Positions 48,230 to 60,725 are shown, counted from the first letter of the stretch. The stretch is DNA of 64,000 bases from Pseudisothecium myosuroides (GCA_951799445.1 OX637291.1:7814501-7878500); one strand, 5' to 3'. Numbers and translations are program-made. Notes: generated by a model not told the origin, from the sequence alone.

Positions 48230-48670
48230 TTAGGGGTTGTTTAAAATTATAAATGATTTTTGATGAATATGAAAAATTCAATGTTTATAATAGTCTTGTG
48301 AACCTTAGATTTAGGGATCTTTTGGAGGTATAATTCAAAAGTTATGATAAAAAAATGTAACATTTTGCAATGAATGACAAAAAGTAGTACAAATGACTTG
48401 CAATTTCCCCCAAGCATAATTTATTTGGTTAAAAGAGATCTACATTCAAATTTTTGTCCTATCGTATATCTTTGAGGAATTAAATATGCTTTCCCTAGGT
48501 GATTTTACGCAATAATATTGTTTTGTATCCTTTAAGACGTAAAAGAATAATTCTTTTGCAATATGGCAACACCAAGGAAGTTCAAGAGTAAAAAATTAAA
48601 TAATTATCTAAAAATTTTCCAAACTATTTTTTTATTGATATCTGTCGACCTTGAAGAAATTTCAAATTAA

Positions 48671-49614
48671 CCCCAAATGCGGGAATATTTGTCCCCTAAG
48701 GAGACAAATAGAAGTTTGGGTAGGTTCCTATGGTCTCAATTTTTGATTTTTTTTTTGAAGATTAAAATACAAATTATCTTTTTGGAGATTTAATTTTTAC
48801 TTTGATTGGTGCCTAGGAGCCAAAGTTATTCAACTTATGCAACATTAAACTCTTTTTTTTGGCATATGAAACAAAAAAACAAAATAAATTGAAAAAAAAT
48901 TGAAAAGATTTGTTTGATTGTTTTTTGTAAATTGTAATTTTGCCTACATGGAAAACTTTGATTCATTCCATTTGGATTAGTGATGTGAAAGTTATGGAGC
49001 AGATTGTTTTGTTGGCAATCATAGAAATTTCTTGTGAAAAAAAATGTATTAGATTTGATTTTGAACTCAACTTTTACAATTTTTCAAAACAAAAAGTTCC
49101 ATAGGGGTTAGTTTGCTTGCTGGAAAAATGTCACCAATGGAATTAGTGTCTTTCAATTGTATTTTAGAGCCATTAACAATTCAATTTTTCCATCACTCTC
49201 GAAGCTACTTCTATTTAACAGTTTTTTAAAGTATGAGAATCAAGTCTTTTTTAACTTAATTTTTCATACTTCAACTCAACTCTTCAATATAAAGAATTAG
49301 AAAATCAAAATGTGTAGTGCAAATATTTTAAATTAAGAAGATTTAAAGTCTTATAATCTAGTCAAATAAGGTGCAAAAAAAACATGTTTTCTTCACTTTA
49401 AACACAAACATTTTGCAATCTATGTTGCAAAAATTTCTAAATTTCTAATTTTCTAAATTTCTTCCATACATTCATATACTAGCCTAGTGCAAGATCATAC
49501 TATAGATAGATATGTAAAAAATAAATTTCAAGATGTTTGCTCTTTGTAATAGAATTGGTAGTTCTAAGTGTTTTTTGACAAAAAAACAAACCTTGATCCT
49601 TTAGGTCCTTTGTC
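48671..49614. mobile_element. TTAA family, copy G (inverted)
   Basis: TTAA at 48667-48670, then CCCCAAATGCGGG and, a little further in, the hairpin ATTTGTCCCCTAAGGAGACAAAT (stem ATTTGTC/GACAAAT). The right end, reverse-complemented CCTAAAGGATCAAGG, has lost its TTAA. Internal blocks GGATTAGTGATGTGAAAGTTA and ATTCATTCCATTTGG match the other copies in inverse orientation. Confidence 0.72.
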
Positions 49615-50238
49615 CCTAATGAGCCACATAAATTTGAAGAGACAAATGAGCTTCCTAGAATATAAGCCACATAAAGGTGGGAACAAGAAGCAGACAACAC
49701 ATTGATTTCATCACTATGCTAAATGTGTTGCTTGTACCTTAGGATGTGCACTTCATTTGCAAGTTCTAACTTTTGATACTGGTACTCTGAAATTTTATTT
49801 GTATAATGCTTGTTTGCAAGAAATTGATTTTACATAAGAGGACAAAGATGTTTCAAAAAAGTGCCTCAAATGATTGAGTCTATTGTCATACATGGATTAT
49901 TGTGTGTAAATTTGTTGTAATTGCCTACTTCTTTGTAAATTTGCCTCTAATTGTCTCCTTGTGTGCAAAAAATATTTACACAAACTGTCGACCCTTTACA
50001 GAAATTGTCAACCCTAAATCCTTTCCAAACACTAAATTTAGGGTACCTCTGCAATTACACTTTTCTTATCTTTTGCACACCTATAAATCTAGCTATCCCT
50101 GAAGCTTGGTACAATTTGTCATTTTTATTTTTGCGGCATCACGGAGAATACTTCACTACTCTATCGTATTTCTTCAAGCTATTAGCTTTGGTGCCCCCAA
50201 AATTGCCTAAAATTGAAATTAACCAAAATTTTGTTAAA

Positions 50239-50909
50239 GGGTCGTTGCAAGAAAGAGTGACTGTCCATTTTTGTTCCACTTTGGATGTTTTCAACTAGTT
50301 TTCAACCTTTTGGGGGGGAGTACTATAAAATTAGAAAACATTTTTGAAAAAGCATTAAAAATATAAACAATGTATACATCTATAAGAAGAAGGTATCCTA
50401 GAAAGGAAAAAATAAATAAAAATTCTCTAAGTAGGAAAACTCGAAAAGTGCAAAATTTGAAGGAAATAGATGTTTTGACATTTTAATTTATAAAAAATAG
50501 GAAAAGAAATTTTCAAAGAAATTAAAAATTGCCCATTTGGGAAGACTTCATAGGAAAGAAATTTCACAATTTAAAAATTATTCTTGAAACCATCTTCAAT
50601 GTTTAATAATGTAAGCGCAAGGGAGCCCTACATGCATGAATATAGTGGACATAAAATAAAATATTTTTAAATGCCCCTTGGTAGAAATATGACTTCCTAC
50701 TATGATTATTAAATTTCAGCTTTAGATCATTAAATTTTGGGACCATAGTACTAAAAATCCTTAAAATTCAAAATTTGACAAATTAATTTAATAGATTTTT
50801 AAATATTAAATAAGTTCATGCGGATCATGTTTCAAAAGTTATTGCAAAAGAAAGCTTCGGCATTCCCCTTGTGACAAATAACCAGTATTGCTCTTTCTTG
50901 CAACAACCC
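50239..50909. mobile_element. MITE of the TTGCAAGAAACAC family, copy 3
   Basis: Left end GGGTCGTTGCAAGAAAGAG; right end reverse-complemented GGGTTGTTGCAAGAAAGAG: one mismatch in 19, the best-matched pair of the family. Flanks are AAA on the left and TAA on the right. About 671 bp, non-coding. Confidence 0.75.
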
Positions 50910-51297
50910 TAAACTGATGGTTTTCCACAAATTTGGCACTATTACATTTAGATTGCACGGTTTGAAATCTACGTTTGTCCTAAATTTTAAAGTAATGAAT
51001 GGAAAAATGGCATATAGAATACCGGCATTTCAACAAAATTTTCCATAATTCTTTATTGTTCTAAAAATTTCAATGTCAATGACTCCCTTGGGACTCGTAT
51101 TTGAAAAGTTCAACATCTAGTTTCACTTCACAATGCCAAGGTTGCGACGTTTCAATGCCCAATGACAACTGTGCTTAGAAGTTATAGAAGAAATGCTAAG
51201 AGACTTCGGAATGAAACCATTGGTGCCAATTTCCGTGCAATGTGCCATATTTTCATTGATTGAACACTTAGGAGGTTTAATTCCATTCAACAGTTAA

Positions 51298-51447
51298 CCC
51301 TTTCATCCTCCGAAGTTTGTTGTGAAAAGGTAAGGTCTTCTACAGTAGGTTGACTTCCATTGAGTGCTTTTCCATTTTTTTTAAGGCAATGATCCTCACG
51401 GTATTCAAACGGATGATTTCCACGGTCACCAGTCCGTTCTTTAAGGG
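51298..51447. mobile_element. Short TTAA-flanked MITE upstream of dioxygenase A
   Basis: 150 bp between TTAA at 51294-51297 and 51448-51451. Ends CCCTTTCATCC and, reverse-complemented, CCCTTAAAGAACGG. A longer relative lies at 60930-61157; they share TTGTTGTGAAAAG, GTGCTTTTCCATTTTTTT, ATTCAAA.GGAT and ATGGTCACC-like words. It lies about 185 bp upstream of copy A's TATA box. Confidence 0.8.
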
Positions 51448-51633
51448 TTAACTTACAACCATAGTGAGAGGGCAAAGCCAGGGGGCTCCAACTTCATTAT
51501 CCCACGAATTGAATGGATGCGGTGCGTAAGGTATCTTTGATCGATGCAGCCTTATCTTACTGTGCGTCGCGTGGCATGCAAAAAGTCAACCACGGTTAAT
51601 CTGGTATAGTATGTGCAAAAATTATACACTGCC

Positions 51634-52225
51634 ATATATATAAACTCACACTCAGGCTGTCTGTCGCTCAACAATTCCAGTGCAGCAGGACAAAATCAAA
51701 TACACACAACGAGCTGCTGGGAGAATGGGCTGCGAGGTTGTGAGGGAAGCAGCGACTGGATCGGAAGAGGAGCACCGCGTTCAGCAGGGGCAGAGGTGCC
51801 CGCATCCAAGCCCTGCCTCCGAAGGAGACTCGTTACACTCCTATAGACGCAAGAATTTCAACTCGTATCTTGATCGATCGCGGTCTCCTGGGCGCAATCC
51901 TCGCAGACTGCGGAGAACGAGGTTCTTTGCGCAATCAAGTGCGTCAGCATGCAGTCACTCATTCATCACAGTCAAACTCACAGCCCAAAGTCCAACCTGC
52001 AAGGCATTCCGCAAGATTCCTCATACTCTAATCACTGGACGTCATCCTGCCACTGATGACGCCTTGACATTCTGCCATTTCCCAAACGCAACTCGACCCC
52101 TTGCAACCCGCCATAGTCATCCATCCTACACTTTCGCCCTATCTACAATAGATCTGATCACATCCCACTGTATATGTGTTTGCTAGCAATTGATACCATT
52201 GTTGCCATCGCCACCTTCTTCCACC
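51634..52225 (+). promoter_or_regulatory. Promoter and leader of dioxygenase A
   Basis: A TATA box, CCATATATATAAAC (about 51632-51645), predicts a start near 51670 and a long leader of about 550 bases. The leader has upstream ATGs (for example 51726) and a long open frame from 51680 to 52186 with no known homology. The part 51849-52021 recurs at 63825-63993, so it belonged to the ancestral dioxygenase unit; dioxygenase B lacks it. Confidence 0.55.
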
Positions 52226-54846
52226 ATGGCAGCTCCTGATGTCCAGCGCCAGTCATTCCCAATCGACCACCATCACTCCTTACAAGAGTTTGTGCTCCCT
52301 GAGTCACTTCGATATGACTCTCCCTTCGACAACTTCGCTGCTGAGAATCAGTTTCCTGTCATCGACTTGGCGGACCTCGATGGTGCAGGGTCCCATGAGG
52401 AAGTGATAACGAAGTTGGTTTGGGCTGCGGAGACGTGGGGGTTCTTCAAGGTGGTGAACCATGGGGTTCCTCACGAGGTCATTCAGAAGATCATGGCGCA
52501 TGTGGAAAAGTACTTCGCAAGGTCCATCGAGGAGAAGATGCGGGTGAAGTCGGACTATCCGAGGAAGTTCTTGGGGTATACCCCCGGGAATAGGATTGTG
52601 GATGCGGATGGACAGCATCCTTGTTGGTCGGAGAGGCTCACCTTTGAAAGGGAAGGGGATGCGCTGCAAGCGTTGGCGGAGCAGGTGTGGCGAGAGGATG
52701 ATGGACCAGTCGGGTAATTAATTAACCACTTGATTTGTAGACATCGCCTTGCAATTGAGCTCTTTCTCGAATTGCACGTTTTCTGAATTTTGATTAGTTT
52801 GATTAGTTTTGTGGAGGATCCAGAGGTGGAAACCCTACGTAGCACAGGGTTTCGTCCTCCAGGTCCGATGAAGATCCCATAGGCGAGGAATCTTGAATCA
52901 CCGTTTTCCTCCCCTGACAACATTTCTGAGCAGCTATCTTTCCTTACGATTCTAGATACTCACTAAGCTCACGTCGGAACACCATAAATGCTCTCTAGCT
53001 AGTGACTGCCAGACTTGGAGTCTTTTTGGTGTTCGAGAAGGGTGAGTTCTCACAGTAGCTTCTTCAGGAATCGAATGTTATTTTCTCTTTGAGATCCTCA
53101 TACATTATAATTGAGGTCGGATTAATTTGTGATAAAGTTGCCGGGTTGCAGGGGCATGCCGTCTTAGGGTCTAATAATTTTTTACTCTACGTGATGATCT
53201 CATTGAACTTTGGATAGATATTGTAAGTCCACTGGGGTCCTCTACATTTCAGATAGGACGTGGTCACATTCCATTTTTGCCAGTTTCTGCCCAGCGGATC
53301 GATGCTCTATTCGACTGCTGTCCGAAGTTTTGTTTCCGACTTGTTTGGAGTGGCTATGGTGCAGGCAGGATCTGATGCAATACATGGACCACATGGACTC
53401 CTTGTCACATCGACTGATTGGGTTGCTGGCCGAAGGGATAGCCGTGGACTCATCTCAGAAATTCAAGGCGTTCCATGACAGTACGACTGGGCACTTCGCC
53501 GCCGCGCATTACCCGCCATGTCCTCGACCCGACCTCGCTCGCGGCCTTCGAGTCCACACCGATCCCCACAGCCTTGCGATTTTGTATCAAGAGTACCCTG
53601 GACTGCAGCTGCTGAAAGACGGCAAGTGGCTTTCGGTCAAGCCCGAGGTCGGCACTTTCATCGTCAACGTCGGAGACATTCTGCAGGTACTGCTTGGCTA
53701 GCTTGCTCACCCTTGAATTAGGGTTTGGTCATTGCATGTTTTCTTTTTGTTTGGGGTTTAGAGGATGTGCAATGAGAGGCTGTCCTTGGTGAAGGTTTTC
53801 AATGCTGAATGAGTGTCCACAATGTAATAAATTTGGGTGGGGACACTGAAGTGGTGAATGTCAAACTCATTTTCCACAACTCTCTTTTGGCTAAAATGGC
53901 ACTGGATTGATTTGATTGTTGCTGGTTTCATCTTGTTAATTACTATATCACATGATATTCACGTGCTGGGATTAAACTGGCTTTATTAGCCGGTCTATAA
54001 GGTTTGAAACCCATTACCTACAAGATTCAAACATTGTGGAGTGAGATGACAAATGGTTATGTCCCATATGATAATCTCGATGTGGACATTGAAGTGTATG
54101 ATATTGATCTTGATTCCCATCTATCTCCTTTTTTTTTTAATCAGGCCATATCATTGTATTGAAATGAATGTTGCCATTTTCACCTTCACGTGAGTACATT
54201 GGTTGTGAATTGATTTGGGCCCAACCAACCTATAAGTAGACCACTCATATTCCTTTAAACTAGAGGGAGTGCCAAACAATGATCCTTCTATTGATTGTCT
54301 TTTACCTCGGTTACTTAGATATGTTACACTTGGTACAAGGTGTAGTGTTAGGAAAGTCACTCAAATAGTCCAAAGGTGTATGTGAAGATTCTCCCTAACA
54401 TCATTGTTTCCACCAAGTTCAAACACTCCTTTAGTCTCCTATCTTGGCCTTGTATACCATGAATACCAGTATCCCTATTTGTTATGTTCAAAGCTATTGG
54501 TGGGCCACTTGTGAGGTCATCCTAATATTGTTTCAAAATCCAGTTTTCAAGATTTAGGTTTGAAACCTGTGCTCACCAATCTCGTTAATTGGGTGTTGTT
54601 GCACAGATTTGGAGCAATGGAAGATATCGCAGTGTGCAGCACCGAGTAGCATTGAATTCCACTACATCAAGATTCTCGCTCATCCTCTTCAAGAATCCAA
54701 GACTTGACGAGGTCATCTCTGCCCCTGTGGAGCTTGTCGATGAAGCGCATCCACACAAGTACAAAAATGTCTCGTTTAAAGAGTATTTAATGCTAATCAC
54801 GAACGGGGTGCCCAAGACGGGCCTTGAGAAGGTTACAATTGCTTGA
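52226..54846 (+). CDS. 2-oxoglutarate/Fe(II)-dependent dioxygenase, copy A
   Basis: A plant DOXC-type oxygenase: it couples oxidation of a small molecule to decarboxylation of 2-oxoglutarate, probably in the cytosol. Three exons, 52226-52713, 53365-53686 and 54607-54846, GT-AG, 349 codons. The N-terminal domain has FPVIDLADLDGAGSHEEV and TWGFFKVVNHGVPHEVIQKI. The catalytic core has HYPPCPRPDLARGLRVHTDP: iron ligands H227 and D229, then H282 in SVQHRVALNS, and the 2-oxoglutarate-binding R292-x-S294 in SRFSLILF. The layout resembles gibberellin and related hormone or terpenoid oxidases (SNGRY, PGLQLLKDGKW, FIVNVGD), but the substrate cannot be told from sequence. The start MAAPDVQ is shared with copy B. 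The ATG at 52190, in frame twelve codons upstream, is not conserved. Copy B follows in the same orientation. Confidence 0.93.
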
Positions 54847-55890
54847 ATTTCTCTTCTCCCAATAACATTGAAAACATGCATGTAAGAGCTGCTCCTGCTC
54901 TATTGTGTAATTATTGTTTAACTCAAGGTAGGTAGAGGATCCATTAACTTTATTGTACATTAGAGTCTACATGTGATTTTTGATTTGTGGTAAGTGAGAA
55001 AATATTTAATTTTATTGAAGTTTAGATTCTAGCAATTGATGTTTAACTTAACAAAAAATAAGTGTGCAAAATTTAAGATGGTGCAAGTTTCTAGATTGTT
55101 GTAAGAGAAGGTTTAAAGTATGGTGAATGGAGACTCTACATTAGAGGGTACAAGCTATTTGCAGCACTTTAAGCTTTCTGACATATGTAATTAATAGTGT
55201 GATTTTTGGGAGATAGCTTTGGAGGAATCCGTTTGGATACAGTCAATCAAGATTTCGTATCTAGACAAATCTGTTGAGATCAAATCTCTCTGGACAGGTT
55301 GACTAGAAAGTCTAGGATTCATACGTTTGAGTCCACACCAGTGCTATCAATGGTCCACCTTGATAACACAAAACTTTGAGCTCAATTTTACAAATTGTAT
55401 CATGATTCAATTCCCGGGAGTGACGTTGGTACCACATGTGTGTAACAGGGTGTACCTTGGGTCTAGTATTCCATGTGATGGTTCTCTATAGTGATGGAAA
55501 TACTTTTCAATTTGAGTTCACTGTGGAGAATGGTGAGCCGTCCCAACTTTACTCTAGATTGTTACACAGAGAGGGTTCATGAATGGACTCCCTTAGTACA
55601 TAGGCATCATGTCAACTTCCAAATTCAAACGACCACACTCTTCCCATGGAGAACATCATGGAAAATATTTCGATCATAGCAATGTCGTGCCTCTGGGTTA
55701 AATCCAAGAATAATGAACAATGGAATCTATGGCCTAGTGAAGTGAGTGGAGTAGACATTCATGCAATTTTCACTACAGATCGAGAAAGATCTCTATCTTC
55801 TTTGGAAGGCCATGCAGTATGTCAATTTGAAGCCACCATTGGGCATTTCAATAAACTAATATTGGATCATTTAGAAAATCCATGGGAGTG
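54847..55890 (+). repeat. 3' flank of dioxygenase A, duplicated behind dioxygenase B
   Basis: Similar sequence lies at 60726-61980. Shared words include ATTGTGTAATTATTGTTTAA, GTGATGGAAATACTTTTCA and TTGAGTTCACTGTGGAGAA. So the tandem duplication covers the gene plus at least 1 kb downstream. The region has short conserved frames (FTVENGE then SQ; PMENIMEN; WNLWP then GVDIHAIFT) broken by stops in both copies; it may hold the remains of a second gene or only conserved 3' sequence. It keeps the empty TTAA site at about 55047-55050 for the MITE inserted in block B. Confidence 0.8.
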
Positions 55891-55899
55891 ATGGGACTA

Positions 55900-57063
55900 A
55901 ATAACTTGGTAGCGTTGAATATTTTCAAGTATGGGAATCACACATGCAATGGTTCAATATCCTTGGTCTAATATGCTCGATCAATAATTTGCATGATCCA
56001 CACAAAGAACCATCATTACTACAAGCTATTCCATTTGGCAATGCTCCATAATGAAGACAAAACAAATGCATGGTCTCTATGGAATGTTGTGAATGGATCT
56101 TCACCACCTACTAAGATGTTCCAAAACTTTGACGTGTATAGTAGTAAGTAATCCATTAGTTGGACTAGCCACTTACAACCATACTAAGAGACAACTTCAA
56201 ATAATTTTGGTTGTCTAAATGAAGACTTTCAAGAATTTTTGGTTGCTACATCCAACAACCTCCTCACAAAATGGTTGTCAACTGACAACCAAAACCTCAA
56301 ATGAGTTTGTCAAATTCATGCTTCATAACCAATGAAGAACATAGGATTTAGTTCATTATTATATATATGTGATACAAAAATATCAACATGCAACATTGTA
56401 GTCTTTTTCTTCTAGCTAAGCGTAGAAAGTAATTAAGTGGGAAAGTAGCCTCTCAATTGCAATATGTGAACAACTATCGTGCACACTGAAGCTTCTTTTA
56501 TAGCCACATTCTTGATTCTTTGTTTCACATTTCCTTGCTCCAGGATTCCTAGCATGAAGAGCTTTCAAGTACTCCATTTAAGTTCTTGCTAAGGAAGAAT
56601 ACATAGTATTGCTAGTGCAAGTACCTACGGCCTTGGCTTAGTGACTTTGGCCTTGGCTGATTGGTGAGGTGGTTATGAGTTTAGTTCCAAATGAGGCAAG
56701 TCCACCTAAGTATGGTGGGGGATCAAATGACCTTGTCGTCATATGGGGACCTGAGAATTTGTTGGAAAATTAAAAAAATGCTGGTTCTTTACATGATCTA
56801 CCTCCCAAATGAAGCATCATGCAATGATGAGATTTGCCATCTAGGTCCATGAAGTTTAAATAAGGTAAATCTACCCAATTCCGTGTCTTTCTCAATTCCA
56901 TCACCTATGAAGTCCATCCATTCCCATAGTAGAATTTGTCATAATTGTTGAAGTAGCATTGGATTTTTAAGAGGATGGAGATCCATGGCATTAGATGAAA
57001 GTGTCAATAGAGTTGAAATTTAGAACTGGTAGAAATTAAAGGACAGTTGCTTTGGTTTATTAT
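55900..57063. other. Interval between dioxygenase blocks
   Basis: No gene recognised. Frames are short. Words such as TTGGTTGTC and ACAACCAAAA appear in both orientations at 56200-56300, possibly an old inverted-repeat element. Confidence 0.4.
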
Positions 57064-57935
57064 CCCCTAAAGTCCCATGCATTGTTCCCATGGGGGACAA
57101 AATAGATTTTAGGCATGCTCCTAGATGGTCTCAATATTTGTCATGATATTTAGAAACTTTATTTGAAGATAGAAAAATACCTTAGTTTTCCTGGAATCAA
57201 ATCTTTATTTCAATCGGTGCCTGGTAGCAAAACTTATGGCACAATAAGTTCAAACTTTAGTTTAGTGGGTAGAAAAAAAAACCCACAAAAAATTAAATTA
57301 AAAGAATTTTTTTTTTAGACTCAGAGATTGTATTTTTATCTATACGGAAAGCTTTGATTCATTCCACTTGGATTAGTGATGTGAAAATTATGGACAATCT
57401 TGTCTTTGGAGCAATCTTAGCATCTTCTTGAAAAAGAACTTGTAGGATTCATTTACTATTCAATTTTCACAATTTCACAATTTTTTTTTTACAAGATTAA
57501 GATCACTTCCTAGAACAATCTAACCATTGAGGTTAGTGTACTTCAATTCCATCTTAGAGCTATTAACGGTTTAGTTCTTCCTTCAATCTTGAACCTCCTT
57601 CTATTTATCAAATTTCTAATGAATGAAAATTAAGTTTTTTTAATTTATTTTCCTAGACTCTCAACTCAATTCTTCAACGTAAAAACCTAGAAATTCAAAA
57701 TCAGTAGTACAAAACTTTTGAGCTAAGAAGCTTCAAAGTCAAAAATTGTAGTCGAGCAAGGTCCAAAGAACTTGTTTTCTTCACTTTAAATGCAAATGTC
57801 TTGCAATCTACGAGGTCAATGACTCTGAAAATTCCACTAGTCTAACGCATGATCCTACGGTCAAATATGAAAAAATATTAAAAAATAAAACTATAAATTT
57901 TTTTACTCTTTGGAACACCGAAATGCCAGTTTTGC
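57064..57935. mobile_element. TTAA family, copy H (truncated, abuts dioxygenase B)
   Basis: Inverted orientation. The left end CCCCTAAAGTCCCATGCA is preceded by TTAT rather than TTAA. Subterminal hairpin TTGTTCCCATGGGGGACAA. Family blocks TTGATTCATTCCACTTGGAT, TTCTTGAAAAAGAACTTGTA and ATTGAGGTTAGTG follow. The element stops at about 57935 in the middle of the block equivalent to AAAACTGCCATTTCT of copy B, so its last 45 or so bases are missing, and dioxygenase B's leader begins there. Confidence 0.78.
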
Positions 57936-58060
57936 GTTGAGTGATAATGGGCAAGCTTTCCTTGGTTGAGACGCCACTCATTCCCAACATGCGCTTCATT
58001 CACGCCAGCCTTTCAGAAACAAATTCATTTGACGCTTCCTTCACAGCCGCTTCTTCCGCC

Positions 58061-60725
58061 ATGGCAGCTCCTGATGTCCAGCACCAGACCTTCGCAATCG
58101 ACCACCATCACTCCTTACAAGAGTTCGTGCTCCCTGAGTCGCTGCGATACGACACTCCCTTCGACAACTTCGCTGCTGAGGATCAGTTTCCTGTCATCGA
58201 CTTGGCGGACCTCGATGGTGCAGGGTCCCATGAGGAAGTGATAAAGAAGTTGGTTCGGGCAGCGGAGACGTGGGGGTTCTTCAAGGTGGTGAACCATGGG
58301 GTTCCTCACGAGGTCATTCAGAAGATCATGGCACATGTGCAGAAGTTCTTCGCGAGGCCCATCGAGGAGAAGATGCGTGTGAAGTCGGACCTGCCGAGGA
58401 AGTACGTGGGGTATACCCCTGGGACTATGATTGTGGATGTGGATGGACAGCATCCGTGTTGGACGGAGAGGCTCTTATTTAAAAGGAAGAGGGATTTGTT
58501 GCAAGCGTTGGCGGAGCAGGTGTGGCGAGAGGATGATGGACAAGTCTGGTATGTAATTAACCCCACTTGAATTGTAGGCATCGCCTTGCACTTGAGTTCT
58601 TTCTTGAATTGTACATTTTCTGAATTTCGGTTGGTTCGAACTGTGGAGGATCCAGAGGTGGAAACCCTATGTACCACAGGGTTTCTTCCTCCAGGTCCGA
58701 TGATGACCCCGTGGACGAGGAATCTTAAATCACCATTTCCCTCCCCTGACAACATTTATTTGCAGCTGCCTTTCCTGACAAATCTAGATTATTTTTTAGT
58801 AACCTTAACATCCTTGGACATAAAGAGAGTGCACTCACTAAGCTCACGTAGGAGCACCATAGATGCTTTTCAGTGAATGGCAGACTTGGAGTCTTTTTTG
58901 GTGTACGAGAAGGGTGAGTTCTTACAATTGCTCCTTCAGGAATCGAATGTTATTTTCTCTTTGAGATCCTCATACATTATAATTCACGACGGATTAGTTT
59001 GTGATAAAGTTTCCGGGCTGCAGGGGCATACTGTCTTAGTGTCTAATAATTTTTTTATTCTAGGTGATGATCTCATTGAACTTTGGATAGATATTGTAAG
59101 TCCACTGGGGTCCTCTACATTTCACATAGGACGTGGCCACATTCCGTTTTCGCCAATTCTGCCCAGTGGATCGATGCTCTATTCAAATTCGACTGCTGTC
59201 CAAAGTTTTGTTTCCGACTTGTTTTGAGTGGCTATGGCGCAGCCAGGATCTGATGCAATACGTGGACCACGTGGACTCGCTGTCGCATCGACTTATTGGG
59301 TTGCTGTGCGAAGGGATAGCCGTGGACTCATCCCAGAAATACAAGGCGTTCCATGACAGTACGACTGGGAACTTCATCGCCGCGCATTACCCACCATGTC
59401 CACGACCCGACCTTGCTCGTGGCCTTCGAGCCCACACCGACCCCCACAGCCTGTCGATTTTGTATCAAGAGCACCCGGGACTGCAGCTGCTGAAAGACGG
59501 CAAGTGGCTGTCGGTCAAGCCCGAGGTCGGCACCTTCATCGTCAACGTTGGGGATATGCTGCAGGTACTGCTTGGCTAGCTTCCCCTTGAATTAGGGTTT
59601 GGTCATTGCATGTTTTCTTTTCGTTTGGGGTTCAGAGGTTGTGGAATGAGAGGCTGTAATTACTTTGGGTGAGGATACTGAAGTGGTAAATGTCCAACTC
59701 ATTTTCCACAACTCTCCTTAAGTTTGGCTAAAATGGCACTCAATTGAATTGATTGTTGTTGGTTTCATCTTGCTATTCTATATGACATGCTAATCACCTA
59801 CTAAGGTTCTTAAAAGTACCGTCTGAGACCGTCCTCATTTTCTGTTCATCAAGGTTTGAAACCCATTATCTACAAGATTCAAACTTTGTGGAGTGAGATG
59901 ACAAATGGTTATGTTCCACATGGTAATTTGGATGTGGACATTGAAGTGTTTGATTTTGAACTTCATTCCCATCTATCTCCATTTTATTAATATCATATCA
60001 TTGTGTTGAAACAATTGTTGCCAATTTCACTTTCACGTGAGTGCATTGGTTGTGAGTCGTTTTGGGTCCAATCAACCTAGAAGAGGACCAGTCATATTTC
60101 TTTATACTCGAAGGAGTGCCAAACAATGATCCTCCCATTGATTTTATTGCCAAAAGTAAACCTCTTGCATAGATATGTTGCACTTGGTGTAAGGAGTGGG
60201 AGTTTTTGAAAAGTCACTGGAGTAGTCCAAAGGTTTATCTAAATTAATTTGAAGACCTTCCTTAGTATGATTGTTTCCACCAAGTGCAAACATTGTTTTA
60301 GTCTCTTCACCGTATAGCATGATTACTGGTACCACCACTTGGGATGCTGAAAGCTACTAATGGGCCACTTGTTAGGTTGTCTTGATTTTGTTTTAGCATC
60401 CATTTCTCAAGATCTGGGTTTGAAACCTACATTGTTGTCTTGTGCTCATCAATCTAATCAACTAGGTTTTGTTGCACAGATTTGGAGCAATGGACGATAC
60501 CAGAGCGTGCAACATCGAGTGGCATTGAATTCCACCACGGCAAGATTCTCGCTTATCTTCTTCAAGAATCCGTGCTTTGATGAAATCATCTCCACCCCTG
60601 TAGAGCTCATCGATGAAGCACATCCACGCAAGTACAAAGATGTCTCGTGGAAAGAGTATATGATGCTAATCAGGAATGGGGAGTCTAAGGCCGGCCATCT
60701 CCTTGAGAAGATTACAATTGCTTGA
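58061..60725 (+). CDS. 2-oxoglutarate/Fe(II)-dependent dioxygenase, copy B
   Basis: Tandem paralogue of the gene at 52226. Exons 58061-58548, 59243-59564 and 60480-60725 have the same borders; exons 1 and 2 are equal in length to those of A, and exon 3 is two codons longer (KAGHLLEK against KTGLEK), giving 351 codons. Iron ligands H227, D229, H282 and R292-x-S294 are all kept, so it should be active. By hand alignment about 23 of 162 residues differ in exon 1 and 11 of 107 in exon 2, concentrated between residues 108 and 155 and in positions near the active site (A185 to C, A208 to I). An in-frame ATG at 57941 would add 40 residues, but the MAAPDVQ start is conserved in A. The ancestral promoter and leader are missing; a truncated transposon ends about 125 bp upstream. 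Expression is therefore in doubt. Confidence 0.92.

Noticed and set aside
51680..52186. 168-codon frame upstream of dioxygenase A as a separate gene
   Set aside because: The duplicate at 63825 has a one-base length difference that breaks the frame, so the sequence is not conserved as protein.
57941..58060. 40-residue N-terminal extension of dioxygenase B
   Set aside because: The extension has no counterpart in copy A, begins at the transposon junction, and the MAAPDVQ start is conserved.
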